DNA of 9,229 bases from Deltaproteobacteria bacterium (GTDB taxonomy: Bacteria > Desulfobacterota > Desulfarculia > Desulfarculales > Desulfarculaceae): positions 1 to 9,229 of the forward strand of contig JAKAGJ010000045.1 in NCBI GenBank assembly GCA_021815655.1, in the 5' to 3' direction. The notes beneath the pieces were generated by a model, which was given only the letters and a program-made list of their open reading frames with translations, searched no databases and had not been told where the DNA came from. Below, piece by piece: positions 1-6,760 of this stretch; within the stretch, counting starts at the first letter, position 1, and every line of letters starts with the position of its first letter. The position numbers and the translations under genes were made by a program.

Positions 1-106
1 GGCCTTCGGGGTGATGATGACCCCGGCGGTGGTGGTGGACGGCCAGGTGAAGCTGGTGGGCAAGGTGCCCGGCAAGAAGGACGTGCTGGCCTGGCTGGGC
101 AAGTAG
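1..106 (+). CDS. thioredoxin-like small redox protein, C-terminal fragment
   Basis: Only the last 34 residues are in the window, read from base 2 to the TAG at 104-106. The fragment contains MTPAVVVDGQVKLVGKVP and ends in DVLAWLGK. The Thr-Pro followed by a short strand, a V-D-G turn and K-V-G-x-V-P matches the end of small thioredoxin-like proteins of the redox-active disulfide protein 2 / MTH895 type, where the Pro is the cis-proline facing the active-site Cys pair. The active site itself is upstream of the window. In anaerobes such proteins often sit beside arsenic or metal efflux genes and are thought to act as cytosolic thiol reductants, so it could serve the ArsC proteins downstream; that link is inference. 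Family assignment rests on a short tail only. Confidence 0.72.
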   Translation, partial: AFGVMMTPAVVVDGQVKLVGKVPGKKDVLAWLGK

Positions 107-141
107 ATTGAATCAAACATCGGGGACGGCGCCGCGGGAAA

Positions 142-164
142 TTCTGGGCCAAAGACCGCCAGAA
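142..164 (+). other. small hairpin upstream of the MFS gene
   Basis: TTCTGG at 142-147 can pair with CCAGAA at 159-164 around an 11-base loop. It lies about 30 bases ahead of the MFS start. No T-run follows, so it is not an intrinsic terminator. It could be a leader structure or chance pairing in GC-rich DNA. Confidence 0.25.
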
Positions 165-193
165 CCGCTGACGCGCCCAACTTGAGGAAAGAC

Positions 194-1387
194 ATGAACA
201 AGAAAAGCATCATCGGATTGCTGGGCTTGGCCGGGTTCGTGGTCATGGCCGACAACTGGGTGGTTTCGCCCATCCTGCCGGCCATCGCCGAAAACCTCAA
301 CGTGGACATAGCCAAGGCTGGCCTGCTCATCAGCGCCTACATGGTCCCCTTCGGGCTCTTCCAGCTCATCTTCGGCCCCTTGGCCGACCGTTACGGCAAA
401 AAGCAGGTCATCACCTTCTCCATGGTGATCTTCACCGTGGCCACCGGCTTGTGCGCCCTGGGGTCCGGTCTGTTGGACCTGGGGCTTTACCGGGCGCTGA
501 CCGGGGTCTTCGCCGCCTCGGTGATGCCCATATCCCTGGCGCTCATCGGCGACATCTTCCCGCTCCAGGAGCGCCAGGGGGCCATCGGCACCTTCATGGG
601 CATCGCCTTCCTGGGCCAGGGGCTCAGCATGGCCATCGGCGGGGTCACCGCCTACTTCGTGAGCTGGCGGGGAGTGTTCGCGCTCTACGCCCTGCTCTCC
701 GTCGTCCCCACCCTGATGCTCCTCAAGAGCTACCGCGGGCTTCCTTCCACCCGCAACCCCCAGAGCCGCCTGTTGGCCCCCTACGCCAAGCTTCTGGGGC
801 AAGGGCGCAGCCTGGGCACCTATGCGCTGGTGCTGCTGGAGGGGACCTTCATCATCGGCAGCTTTTCCTACCTGGGCGCCTATATCGCCCAGACCTACCA
901 TTTCAATTATCTCTTGATCGGCCTGATCATGACCGGCTTCGGCCTGGCCACGGTGGTGGGGGGCAAGTTGAGCGGCAAGCTGGTCAAGTCCCTGGGAGCG
1001 CGCACCCTGCTAACCCTGGGGCTGTTGTTCGCCATGACCGCCGACCTGGTCCTGTCCTACTGGGGTCAGTGGTTGGGCGCGCTCATAGGCGCTGTGGTCC
1101 TGCTGGGCCTGGGCTTCATCTTCACCCACTCCACCCTGCTCACCCGGGCCACGGAGTTCGCCCAGCAGGCCAGGGGCGCGGCCATGTCCCTGGTGGCCTT
1201 CTGCTTCATGGGCGGCGGCGGGCTGGGCACCGCCCTGGGCGGGGCCCTCATCGCCAGGTGGGGTATGGGCAACCTGTTTGCCGCCTACGGAGCCGCCCTG
1301 CTCTTGACCTGCCTGCTCAGCTTCGTGCTGATCGGCCGCGCGGTGATCGAGGAGGCCCGGCTGGCCCCGCAGAAGGTGCGGTCGTAG
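194..1387 (+). CDS. MFS transporter, DHA1-like drug/metabolite exporter
   Basis: A 397-residue inner-membrane protein of the Major Facilitator Superfamily. Around 12 hydrophobic segments are evident. The loop after the second segment carries the MFS signature GPLADRYGKKQ (about residues 61-71), the motif A of proton-coupled antiporters. The N-terminal half (NWVVSPILPAIAENL, AGLLISAYMVPFGL) resembles the DHA1 group of 12-segment exporters. I chose ATG 194 because GAGG at 185-188 sits just upstream; a TTG at 182 in frame would have no ribosome-binding site. It follows the thioredoxin-like gene by 87 bases. The substrate cannot be read from sequence. The ars-like surroundings raise an organoarsenical or metal-chelate role, but it does not look obviously like ArsJ and no GAPDH partner is present. 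Confidence 0.88.
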   Translation: MNKKSIIGLLGLAGFVVMADNWVVSPILPAIAENLNVDIAKAGLLISAYMVPFGLFQLIFGPLADRYGKKQVITFSMVIFTVATGLCALGSGLLDLGLYRALTGVFAASVMPISLALIGDIFPLQERQGAIGTFMGIAFLGQGLSMAIGGVTAYFVSWRGVFALYALLSVVPTLMLLKSYRGLPSTRNPQSRLLAPYAKLLGQGRSLGTYALVLLEGTFIIGSFSYLGAYIAQTYHFNYLLIGLIMTGFGLATVVGGKLSGKLVKSLGARTLLTLGLLFAMTADLVLSYWGQWLGALIGAVVLLGLGFIFTHSTLLTRATEFAQQARGAAMSLVAFCFMGGGGLGTALGGALIARWGMGNLFAAYGAALLLTCLLSFVLIGRAVIEEARLAPQKVRS

Positions 1388-1476
1388 CCGAGGCCGGTGA
1401 AGTCCGGGATAAGGCTGGCGAGATGGCCGGTCCGCGGGGCAAGGGCCCACGCCAGGCCGCGACGACAAGTTGGTAT

Positions 1477-1498
1477 CGGCTGGCATGACGCCCAGCCG
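1477..1498 (+). other. hairpin in the gap between the MFS and DGC genes
   Basis: CGGCTGG at 1477-1483 pairs perfectly with CCAGCCG at 1492-1498 around an 8-base loop. It lies about 90 bases after the MFS stop codon and has no T-run after it, so termination is not supported. The rest of the 1388-1569 gap shows no gene; an in-frame ATG at 1507 could extend the DGC protein but lacks a ribosome-binding site. Confidence 0.3.
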
Positions 1499-1522
1499 GA
1501 CGTGGCATGAACGATGTCAAAA

Positions 1523-1548
1523 GCGCGCCGCGCCTTGAACCGGCGCGC
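1523..1548 (+). other. GC-rich hairpin just upstream of the DGC-domain gene
   Basis: GCGCGCCG at 1523-1530 pairs perfectly with CGGCGCGC at 1541-1548 around a 10-base loop, ending 7 bases before the purine-rich ribosome-binding region AAGAGGAG. No T-run follows on the + strand, so it is more likely an mRNA leader or processing structure than a terminator. A similar 10-base-loop GC hairpin precedes the next gene. Confidence 0.4.
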
Positions 1549-1569
1549 GAAAATCAAGAGGAGCCAGTG

Positions 1570-1977
1570 ATGTCCGATTCCTGTTGCCAGACAAGCCAAG
1601 CCAGCGAATGCTGCTCCACGGACGGCAATGTCATGCTTCTTTCCTGTTCCGGAGGTTCCAACGTGGGTCAACTAGCCAACCAGGCTTGCCTGGAACTTAC
1701 TCAAGAGGGATTCGGCAAGATGTACTGCCTGGCCGGCATCGGCGGCGAGCTTTCCGGCTTCGTGCGCTCGGCCCTGGACGTGCCCAAAGTGGTGGTATTG
1801 GACGGCTGCGAGGTGGGCTGCGCCAAGGCCATCTTCAAGAAGGCCGGCGTGCCCCTGCGAGGGCATGTGGTGCTGACCGAATTGGGCATCGCCAAGAACA
1901 AGGACCTCAACCTCAAGCGCGATGAACTGGACAAGGTCAAGACCGCGGCCCGGCAGGCTTCCCAGGGCCAGTCCTGA
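1570..1977 (+). CDS. DGC-domain putative zinc-binding protein
   Basis: A 135-residue cytosolic protein. It starts with a cysteine-rich tail (Cys-Cys at residues 5-6 and 14-15), then a domain beginning VMLLSCSGGSNVGQLANQA. The hallmark is LDGCEVGCAK at about residues 77-86, the Asp-Gly-Cys motif that names the DGC domain of putative zinc-binding proteins. Cys26, Cys53, Cys80 and Cys84 are the likely functional thiols. The biochemical role of the family is not established; members occur in anaerobes beside thioredoxin, Fe-S and metal-transport genes. I chose ATG 1570 because AAGAGGAG lies at 1556-1563; a longer form from ATG 1507 would add 21 residues spanning the hairpin and looks wrong. The [2Fe-2S] gene follows after 66 bases. 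Confidence 0.85.
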   Translation: MSDSCCQTSQASECCSTDGNVMLLSCSGGSNVGQLANQACLELTQEGFGKMYCLAGIGGELSGFVRSALDVPKVVVLDGCEVGCAKAIFKKAGVPLRGHVVLTELGIAKNKDLNLKRDELDKVKTAARQASQGQS

Positions 1978-1989
1978 AGCATCGGCGGC

Positions 1990-2019
1990 CCTGGGCGCGG
2001 CATCATGAGCGCGCCCGGG
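1990..2019 (+). other. GC-rich hairpin upstream of the [2Fe-2S] selenoprotein gene
   Basis: CCTGGGCGCG at 1990-1999 pairs with CGCGCCCGGG at 2010-2019 (ten pairs, one of them U-G) around the 10-base loop GCATCATGAG. It lies in the 66-base gap between the DGC stop and the next start, about 10 bases ahead of the ribosome-binding site. No T-run follows, so it is not a classical terminator. A leader, processing or stability element is possible. Confidence 0.4.
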
Positions 2020-2043
2020 ATTTGAAAGAAGAGGATGGTCCCC

Positions 2044-2340
2044 ATGCAGGCGAGCGATCCCAGGTTGATCCTGACCGAGCCTGACGAGGCCATGGTCTGC
2101 TACTGTTCGGGAGTTACCAAGGGGCAGGTCACGGCGGCCATCATGGGCGGTGCGCGAACCCTGGCGGACATCAAGGCCGCCACCGGGGCCTGCGCCGTGG
2201 CCAAGTGTCAGGAATTGAGCCCGCGCCGGCGCTGATGCTCGCCGGAGATCAAGACGCTCCTGGGTCAGGAGCTGGAGAGGGATCCCTTGGAGAAGGACGG
2301 TCTTTTGGCGCCCCTTAAAAATAATGCCCGGCAAAAATAA
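2044..2340 (+). CDS. CopZ/BFD-type [2Fe-2S]-binding protein, putative selenoprotein (TGA at 2233-2235 read as Sec)
   Basis: Read through an in-frame TGA this gives a 98-residue protein. Near the start is VCYCSGVTKGQVTAAI (Cys19, Cys21), then TGACAVAKCQELSPRRR (Cys50, Cys55), TGA as residue 64, and CSPEIKTLL (Cys65). It ends at TAA 2338-2340. The pattern C-x-C, a helical stretch, Cys, then a (N/S)P-x-x-R-C-C ending is that of the [2Fe-2S] domain of Archaeoglobus CopZ and BFD-like proteins; TGA replaces the first Cys of the Cys-Cys pair. Ending at the TGA would lose that pair. A SECIS-like hairpin follows the codon. I chose ATG 2044 because AGAGG at 2030-2034 is 9 bases upstream; ATG 2035 overlaps that site. 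The role is unknown: electron transfer or metal delivery beside the DGC and CDF genes is plausible. The alternatives are a 63-residue truncated protein or a sequencing error. Confidence 0.78.
2236..2280 (+). promoter_or_regulatory. candidate bacterial SECIS element
   Basis: Directly after the in-frame TGA, GCTCCTG at 2256-2262 pairs perfectly with CAGGAGC at 2266-2272, leaving the apical loop GGT at 2263-2265. The loop begins 28 bases after the TGA. Known bacterial SECIS elements have the apical loop roughly 16-37 bases after UGA and a G in its first two positions, and the E. coli fdhF loop likewise contains GGUC. All of this is met. The hairpin lies inside the coding sequence, as bacterial SECIS elements do. 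SelB binding is inferred, not shown. Confidence 0.7.
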
Positions 2341-2353
2341 CCTTGGGCAACTG

Positions 2354-2377
2354 ACAGGCTGTTGAAAAGCAGCCTGT
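2354..2377 (+). repeat. perfect 8-bp hairpin at the left end of the element
   Basis: ACAGGCTG at 2354-2361 pairs perfectly with CAGCCTGT at 2370-2377 around TTGAAAAG. It includes most of the left terminal repeat, so the left end can fold on itself as well as pair with the right end. Confidence 0.55.
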
Positions 2378-2402
2378 TGGCGGGCCAAGGACGTCCCGCC
2401 AA
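2377..2402 (+). repeat. perfect 8-bp hairpin inside the element
   Basis: TTGGCGGG at 2377-2384 pairs perfectly with CCCGCCAA at 2395-2402 around a 10-base loop. It directly adjoins the previous hairpin. A short A-run follows on the + strand. On the minus strand this reads as a hairpin preceded, not followed, by T residues, so a terminator role is not supported there. Confidence 0.5.
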
Positions 2403-2521
2403 AAAGCGCAGGCTCTTATGGCCAAGCTTTTGGGGAGAGTCAGCCGGATTGATTTCGGCTAACTCGGATTGAGAAAGTCCCTGGACGGATTCTTTCAACA
2501 CCCTGTCAGGAGGGCGCTTTT

Positions 2522-3607
2522 TTGTTTGCCGAGAACAAACAGGCAGCGATGCTCAACATGGAAAAGCTCAAAAACGAGCCACAGGGTGGAGCTAGTCAAC
2601 GCGCTGAAAAAGCGCCGGCGCACCCTTCAGATCATGGGCACGACCACGGCCACGCCGGTCATCATCACGTTGAGGTGGGAGAGAACGGCGGCGGTCGCCT
2701 TCTCTTCACCTTGGCGCTTAACTTCATCATCCCCACGGCGCAGGTCATCGGAGGCATCCATGCCCACAGCATGGCCCTCATCTCCGACGCCGTGCACAAC
2801 TTCAGCGACTTCGTGGCGTTGCTCATTGCCTATTTCGCCTATTTGATCGGCAAGAAGAGCGCCACGCCCGCCAACACCTTCGGCTACAAGCGGGCCGAGG
2901 TGATGGCGGCCTTGATCAACGTTGGCATTTTGCTCGGCGCCTCGGGCTTCATTCTTTATGAGGCCTTCGACCGCCTGATGCACCCGGAGATGGTGCTGGG
3001 CCAGGTGGTGATCTGGATGGCCGGCATAGGCATCGTGGGTAACGGCCTTTCCGCCTTGGTCCTGCACCGGGACTCCAAGCAAAGCCTCAATGTCCGCGGG
3101 GCCTTCTTGCACATGCTGGGCGACCTGTTCACCTCGGTGGTGGTCCTGCTCAATGGCCTGATCTTGCTTTACCGGCCCTGGTACTGGCTGGACCCCCTGC
3201 TCTCGGTGCTGATCGTGGCCTTTATCCTGAAGAATTGCTGGACGATCATGAGGGAGGCCAGCGGCATATTGATGAACGCAACTCCCAAGGGGTTCGACCT
3301 GGAGAGAATAAAGGAGCATCTGCTTCAAATACCAGGCGTATGCGGAGTCCACTACATGCACTTGTGGAATATTTCGCTTAATAGCATCGCCTTTTCCTGC
3401 CATGTGGAGGTGACGGACCAGCCGGTGAAAAGCACTGAACAGCTGGCGGAATCCATCCGGCATGAGCTGTGGCATGACTTTGGTATAGATCATCCGGTCC
3501 TGCAATTCGAAACCGGCCAATGCGGCAACGGCACTTTGTTGTGCGAGATATCCGCAAGACCCAGCGGGCAACCCGCGGCCGTGAGCCGCCATGGCATTGG
3601 AGATTAA
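2522..3607 (+). CDS. cation diffusion facilitator (CDF) metal efflux protein, CzcD/ZitB-like
   Basis: A 361-residue inner-membrane antiporter that exports divalent metals, most likely Zn2+ with Cd2+ or Co2+ possible, in exchange for protons. The N-terminus has a histidine-rich metal-binding stretch, HGHDHGHAGHHH (about residues 38-49). Six hydrophobic segments follow, with HNFSD (His92, Asp96) in the second and HMLGD (His197, Asp201) in the fifth; this paired H-x3-D is the transport-site signature of zinc-type CDF proteins. A cytosolic domain follows from about residue 255 (ERIKEHLLQIPGVCGVHYMHLW). AGGAGGG at 2508-2514 is 7 bases before a TTG at 2522, favouring that start; ATG 2549 or 2558 would lose little. 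The C-terminal tail is Cys-containing and overlaps the ribosome-binding site of the next gene. Confidence 0.93.
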   Translation: MFAENKQAAMLNMEKLKNEPQGGASQRAEKAPAHPSDHGHDHGHAGHHHVEVGENGGGRLLFTLALNFIIPTAQVIGGIHAHSMALISDAVHNFSDFVALLIAYFAYLIGKKSATPANTFGYKRAEVMAALINVGILLGASGFILYEAFDRLMHPEMVLGQVVIWMAGIGIVGNGLSALVLHRDSKQSLNVRGAFLHMLGDLFTSVVVLLNGLILLYRPWYWLDPLLSVLIVAFILKNCWTIMREASGILMNATPKGFDLERIKEHLLQIPGVCGVHYMHLWNISLNSIAFSCHVEVTDQPVKSTEQLAESIRHELWHDFGIDHPVLQFETGQCGNGTLLCEISARPSGQPAAVSRHGIGD

Positions 3608-3609
3608 CG

Positions 3610-4131
3610 ATGCTTCTTCAAGGCTATCGCAAGGAGATATTCCGCCCCGAGTGCAACCCGAGCTTCGAGTCCCTGCACTGCTTTGCCCATCTTGACCAGG
3701 ACGTGGGCGGGGCGCTGCCTTATCTCAACGCCTCCCTGGGAGGCTTTGAATACAGCACCGACCCGCCCAGCGTGACCTTCCGGGTGCACGGCAAGATCAT
3801 CACCGTGCATCCCCGCTTGATCGCCGTCAACGCCCTCAAGGACGAGGACGAGGCGGACAAGATTCTGGAGTGGCTAAAAAGGGAAATCAACCAGGCCTGG
3901 GAAAACCGCGCCGGCATTGAGCCTTGCTATACCGGCCTGCCCCGGCCCCAGCTCCTGGAGATACTCAAGCTGTTGCCCAAGACCAACTGCAAGAAATGCG
4001 GCCAGCCCACCTGCATGGTCTTCGCCTCTCAGGTTATGGAGGGCGGCCGGGGGCCCGCGGATTGCCCGGAACTGGCCCCAGCCAAGGCAGAAGCCCTGGG
4101 CGCTTATCTCTCCCGGTTTTTCCGGGATTAG
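3610..4131 (+). CDS. [4Fe-4S] cluster protein with a CFeSP-like FeS domain
   Basis: A 173-residue cytosolic protein. The C-terminal part has NCKKCGQPTCMVFASQ and a further Cys in ADCPEL: Cys127, Cys130, Cys135 and Cys152, a C-x2-C-x4-C-x16-C pattern. That is the FeS domain (Pfam PF04060 type) found in RnfB, the corrinoid Fe-S protein and related anaerobic redox proteins. The N-terminal 120 residues match no enzyme I recognise, though stand-alone proteins of this architecture are common in anaerobes. ATG 3610 is two bases after the CDF stop; GGAG at 3599-3602 lies inside the CDF end, so the pair is probably translationally coupled. An electron-transfer role linked to metal or thiol chemistry is inference; no catalytic domain is seen. 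Confidence 0.85.
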   Translation: MLLQGYRKEIFRPECNPSFESLHCFAHLDQDVGGALPYLNASLGGFEYSTDPPSVTFRVHGKIITVHPRLIAVNALKDEDEADKILEWLKREINQAWENRAGIEPCYTGLPRPQLLEILKLLPKTNCKKCGQPTCMVFASQVMEGGRGPADCPELAPAKAEALGAYLSRFFRD

Positions 4132-4273
4132 GCCGCCATTGGCCCGCGGATTCGTAACACAAACGTCGTTAGAGGAGGATCGGGGTCTGCCTTATCCTAC
4201 AAATGGATCGTCAGGCGCGGATTTTGAACCTTGCCGCGCCCACAGGCCATTCATGAAAAAGGAGACCCCGAGC

Positions 4274-4702
4274 ATGGCCAAAAGCAAAGTCCTTTTCGTA
4301 TGTGTGCACAACAGCGCCCGCAGCCAGATGGCCGAGGCCTATCTGCGCCAACTGGCCGGCGAGCGCCTGGAGGTGGAGAGCGCGGGCTTGGAGCCCGGCC
4401 CCCTCAATCCCCTGGTGGTGGAAGTGATGAAGGAGGACGGCCTGGACCTGAGCGACAAGCAGGCGCGAAGCGTCTTCGAGCTGTTCAGGCAGGGCAGGAT
4501 TTTCAAGTACGTCATCACCGTCTGCGAGTCCTCGCGCGAGGAGCATTGCCCCATCTTCCCGGGGGTGACCAATCGCCTGCACCTGCCCTTCCCTGATCCT
4601 TCCGAGCTTGGCGGCACCCACCAGGAGCGGCTGGCGGGCACCCGGAAAATCAGGGACCAGATAAGGCGGGCCGTTACGGAGTTGGCCGGCCAACTCAGCT
4701 GA
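4274..4702 (+). CDS. arsC: arsenate reductase, thioredoxin-type (LMW-PTP fold), first copy
   Basis: A 142-residue cytosolic protein of the low-molecular-weight phosphotyrosine phosphatase fold. It begins KVLFVCVHNSARSQMAEAYL, with nucleophile Cys10 in the C-x5-R-S P-loop. Cys84 and Cys92 in ITVCESSREEHCPIFPGV correspond to the two resolving cysteines that relay the disulfide in Staphylococcus-type ArsC. It should reduce arsenate to arsenite with thioredoxin as electron donor. The P-loop reads VHNSAR rather than the classic TGNSCR, so this is a distinct subfamily, and a phosphatase-like activity is not excluded. AAGGAG at 4259-4264 supports ATG 4274 over ATG 4253, which overlaps that site. The second arsC follows after 33 bases. 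Confidence 0.9.
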   Translation: MAKSKVLFVCVHNSARSQMAEAYLRQLAGERLEVESAGLEPGPLNPLVVEVMKEDGLDLSDKQARSVFELFRQGRIFKYVITVCESSREEHCPIFPGVTNRLHLPFPDPSELGGTHQERLAGTRKIRDQIRRAVTELAGQLS

Positions 4703-4735
4703 GATCAGGCCCGGTAGGCATACAAGGAGATCGAC

Positions 4736-5188
<453 letters not shown>

Positions 5189-5203
5189 AAAAAGGATCAC
5201 CCC

Positions 5204-6295
5204 ATGGCGGAAACCATTGTCAAACGCCTGTCCTTCCTGGACCGCTTCCTGACCCTGTGGATATTCCTGGCCATGCTGGCCGGCGTGGGGGCGGGTTGGC
5301 TGTGGCCGGGGACCAAGGACGTCATCAGTCGTTTTCAGGTGGGCACCACCAACCTGCCCATCGCCGTGGGGCTCATCCTGATGATGTACCCGCCCCTGGC
5401 CAAGGTGCGCTACGAGGAACTGGGCCAGGTCTTCCGCAACGTGCGGGTGCTGGCCCTGTCCCTGGTGCAGAACTGGGTCATTGGGCCAATCCTGATGTTC
5501 GCCCTGGCGGTAACCTTCCTCTCCGGCCAGCAGGAATACATGGTGGGCCTCATCCTCATCGGCCTGGCCCGCTGCATCGCCATGGTCATCGTTTGGAACG
5601 ACCTGGCCCAAGGCGACCGCGAGTACTGCGCCGGCCTGGTGGCCTTCAACAGCATCTTCCAGGTGCTGTTCTTCTCGCTCTACGCCTGGTTCTTCATCAC
5701 CTGGCTGCCGGCCCGCCTGGGGCTTGAAGGCGCGGTGGTGGACATCTCCATCGGCCAGATCGCCGAGAGCGTCTTCATCTACCTGGGCCTGCCCTTCATC
5801 GCCGGCATGCTCAGCCGCCTCATCGGCCTCAAGACCAAGGGGCGTCAGTGGTACGAGGAGCGCTTCATCCCCAAGATCAGCCCCATCACGCTCATCGCCC
5901 TCTTGTTCACCATCCTGGTGATGTTCTCGCTCAAGGGCGAATACATCGTGGAACTGCCCCTGGACGTGCTGCGCATCGCCTGGCCCCTGTGCATCTACTT
6001 CGTGGTGATGTTCCTGGCCTCGTTCTTCCTGTCCATCAAGGCCCGCGCCACCTATGAGCAGGCGGCCACCCTGTCCTTCACCGCCGCCAGCAACAACTTC
6101 GAACTGGCCATCGCCGTGGCCGTGGCGGTCTTTGGCCTGGATTCCGGCCAGGCCTTCGCGGCGGTGATCGGCCCCCTGGTGGAGGTGCCGGTGCTCATAG
6201 GCCTGGTCAACGTGGCCTTGTGGATCAAGCGCAAATACTTCCCCCACGCCGTGGCCGGCCCCAGCGGGGTCTGCCACGTTACCTGCAAGCCCTAA
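5204..6295 (+). CDS. arsB: ACR3-family arsenite efflux transporter
   Basis: A 363-residue inner-membrane protein with about ten hydrophobic segments, of the ACR3 (BART superfamily) arsenite exporters. Diagnostic stretches include [34 protein letters not shown] and [17 protein letters not shown]. Cys124 in the ARCIAMV motif matches the conserved fourth-segment Cys needed for arsenite transport in characterised ACR3 proteins, and the conserved acidic positions are represented by Glu300 and Glu327. AAAGGAT at 5191-5197 precedes ATG 5204. The tail ends CHVTCKP, a pair of Cys that could bind metalloid, though that is speculative. It lies 15 bases after arsC and 29 before the exported thioredoxin. 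The symbol could equally be acr3. Confidence 0.95.
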   Translation: MAETIVKRLSFLDRFLTLWIFLAMLAGVGAGWLWPGTKDVISRFQVGTTNLPIAVGLILMMYPPLAKVRYEELGQVFRNVRVLALSLVQNWVIGPILMFALAVTFLSGQQEYMVGLILIGLARCIAMVIVWNDLAQGDREYCAGLVAFNSIFQVLFFSLYAWFFITWLPARLGLEGAVVDISIGQIAESVFIYLGLPFIAGMLSRLIGLKTKGRQWYEERFIPKISPITLIALLFTILVMFSLKGEYIVELPLDVLRIAWPLCIYFVVMFLASFFLSIKARATYEQAATLSFTAASNNFELAIAVAVAVFGLDSGQAFAAVIGPLVEVPVLIGLVNVALWIKRKYFPHAVAGPSGVCHVTCKP

Positions 6296-6324
6296 GGCCC
6301 CCACGGAGTACTGGAGAAATGACC

Positions 6325-6711
6325 ATGAAAAAAATTGGCGCGCTAATGCTGCTGGCACTAATAGGATTGACCTGGGCCGTCCAGGGGGCCAGGGCCGAGG
6401 GACAAGGTTCGGCCTCCTCGGAGCTGCCGGTGAAGGGCATGGTCACCCTGGTGGACGTGGGCGCCGCCTCCTGCATCCCCTGCAAGATGATGGCCCCCAT
6501 CCTGGAGGAACTGAAGCGGGAATACCAGGGCAAGGCTGAGGTGCGCTTCGTGGACGTGCGCCAGGACAAGCAGGCCATAGACCGCTTTCGCATCAAGGGC
6601 ATCCCCTCCCAGGTGTTCTACGACCGCCAAGGCCAGGAGGTCTACCGCCACCTGGGCTTCATGGACAAGCAGGCCATCGTCCTGGTGCTGAACAAGCTCT
6701 GCGCCCAGTAG
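6325..6711 (+). CDS. exported thioredoxin-like protein
   Basis: A 128-residue precursor. Residues 1-24 look like a signal peptide: Lys-Lys, a hydrophobic core LMLLALIGLTWAVQ, and an ARA end. The mature protein is a compact thioredoxin domain with active site SCIPCK (Cys50, Cys53) and the cis-proline in KGIPSQVF (Pro94). CIPC replaces the usual CGPC, which would shift the redox potential. It should act in the periplasm, or tethered to the membrane if the leader is not cut, reducing thiols with electrons from the CcdA-like protein downstream. ATG 6325 fits GGAG at 6313-6316 (8-base spacing); ATG 6319 does not. Cys126 near the end is an extra thiol. The CcdA gene starts 49 bases later, consistent with a redox pair. 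Confidence 0.9.
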   Translation: MKKIGALMLLALIGLTWAVQGARAEGQGSASSELPVKGMVTLVDVGAASCIPCKMMAPILEELKREYQGKAEVRFVDVRQDKQAIDRFRIKGIPSQVFYDRQGQEVYRHLGFMDKQAIVLVLNKLCAQ

Positions 6712-6760
6712 GGCCGGGCCATGAACCACGGCCAACCGTGACAAGCGGCGAGGGTCCATC

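Larger units (their letters stand above)
2351..2509. mobile_element. MITE-like element with about 18-bp terminal inverted repeats
   Basis: The left end, CTGACAGGCTGTTGAAA at 2351-2367, and the reverse complement of the right end, CTGACAGGGTGTTGAAA (2493-2509), agree at 16 of 17 positions. The 159-base interior has no credible gene. It contains two strong hairpins (2354-2377 and 2377-2402) and a weaker one at 2442-2460. The terminal motif containing GGCTGTTGAAAA resembles ends I associate with IS1182-type insertion sequences, but I cannot confirm the family. No clear target duplication is seen: GCAA precedes and GAGG follows. The right end abuts the ribosome-binding site of the CDF gene. It could be a non-autonomous element, an IS remnant or a dispersed intergenic repeat. 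Confidence 0.55.

Noticed and set aside
2035..2235. Conventional call of the [2Fe-2S] gene ending at TGA 2233-2235
   Set aside because: It would end just before the conserved Cys-Cys, while the frame stays open with a Cys immediately after the TGA and a SECIS-like hairpin. ATG 2035 also overlaps the ribosome-binding site.
2469..2497. Promoter inside the inverted-repeat element (TTGAGA, 17 bases, CTTTCA)
   Set aside because: The -35 is reasonable but the -10 is a poor match and falls in the terminal repeat.
4132..4273. ars promoter or ArsR operator between the [4Fe-4S] gene and arsC
   Set aside because: TTGAAC at 4224-4229 has no acceptable -10 at the right distance, and no dyad resembling an ArsR site was seen. 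The only supported element is the arsC ribosome-binding site.
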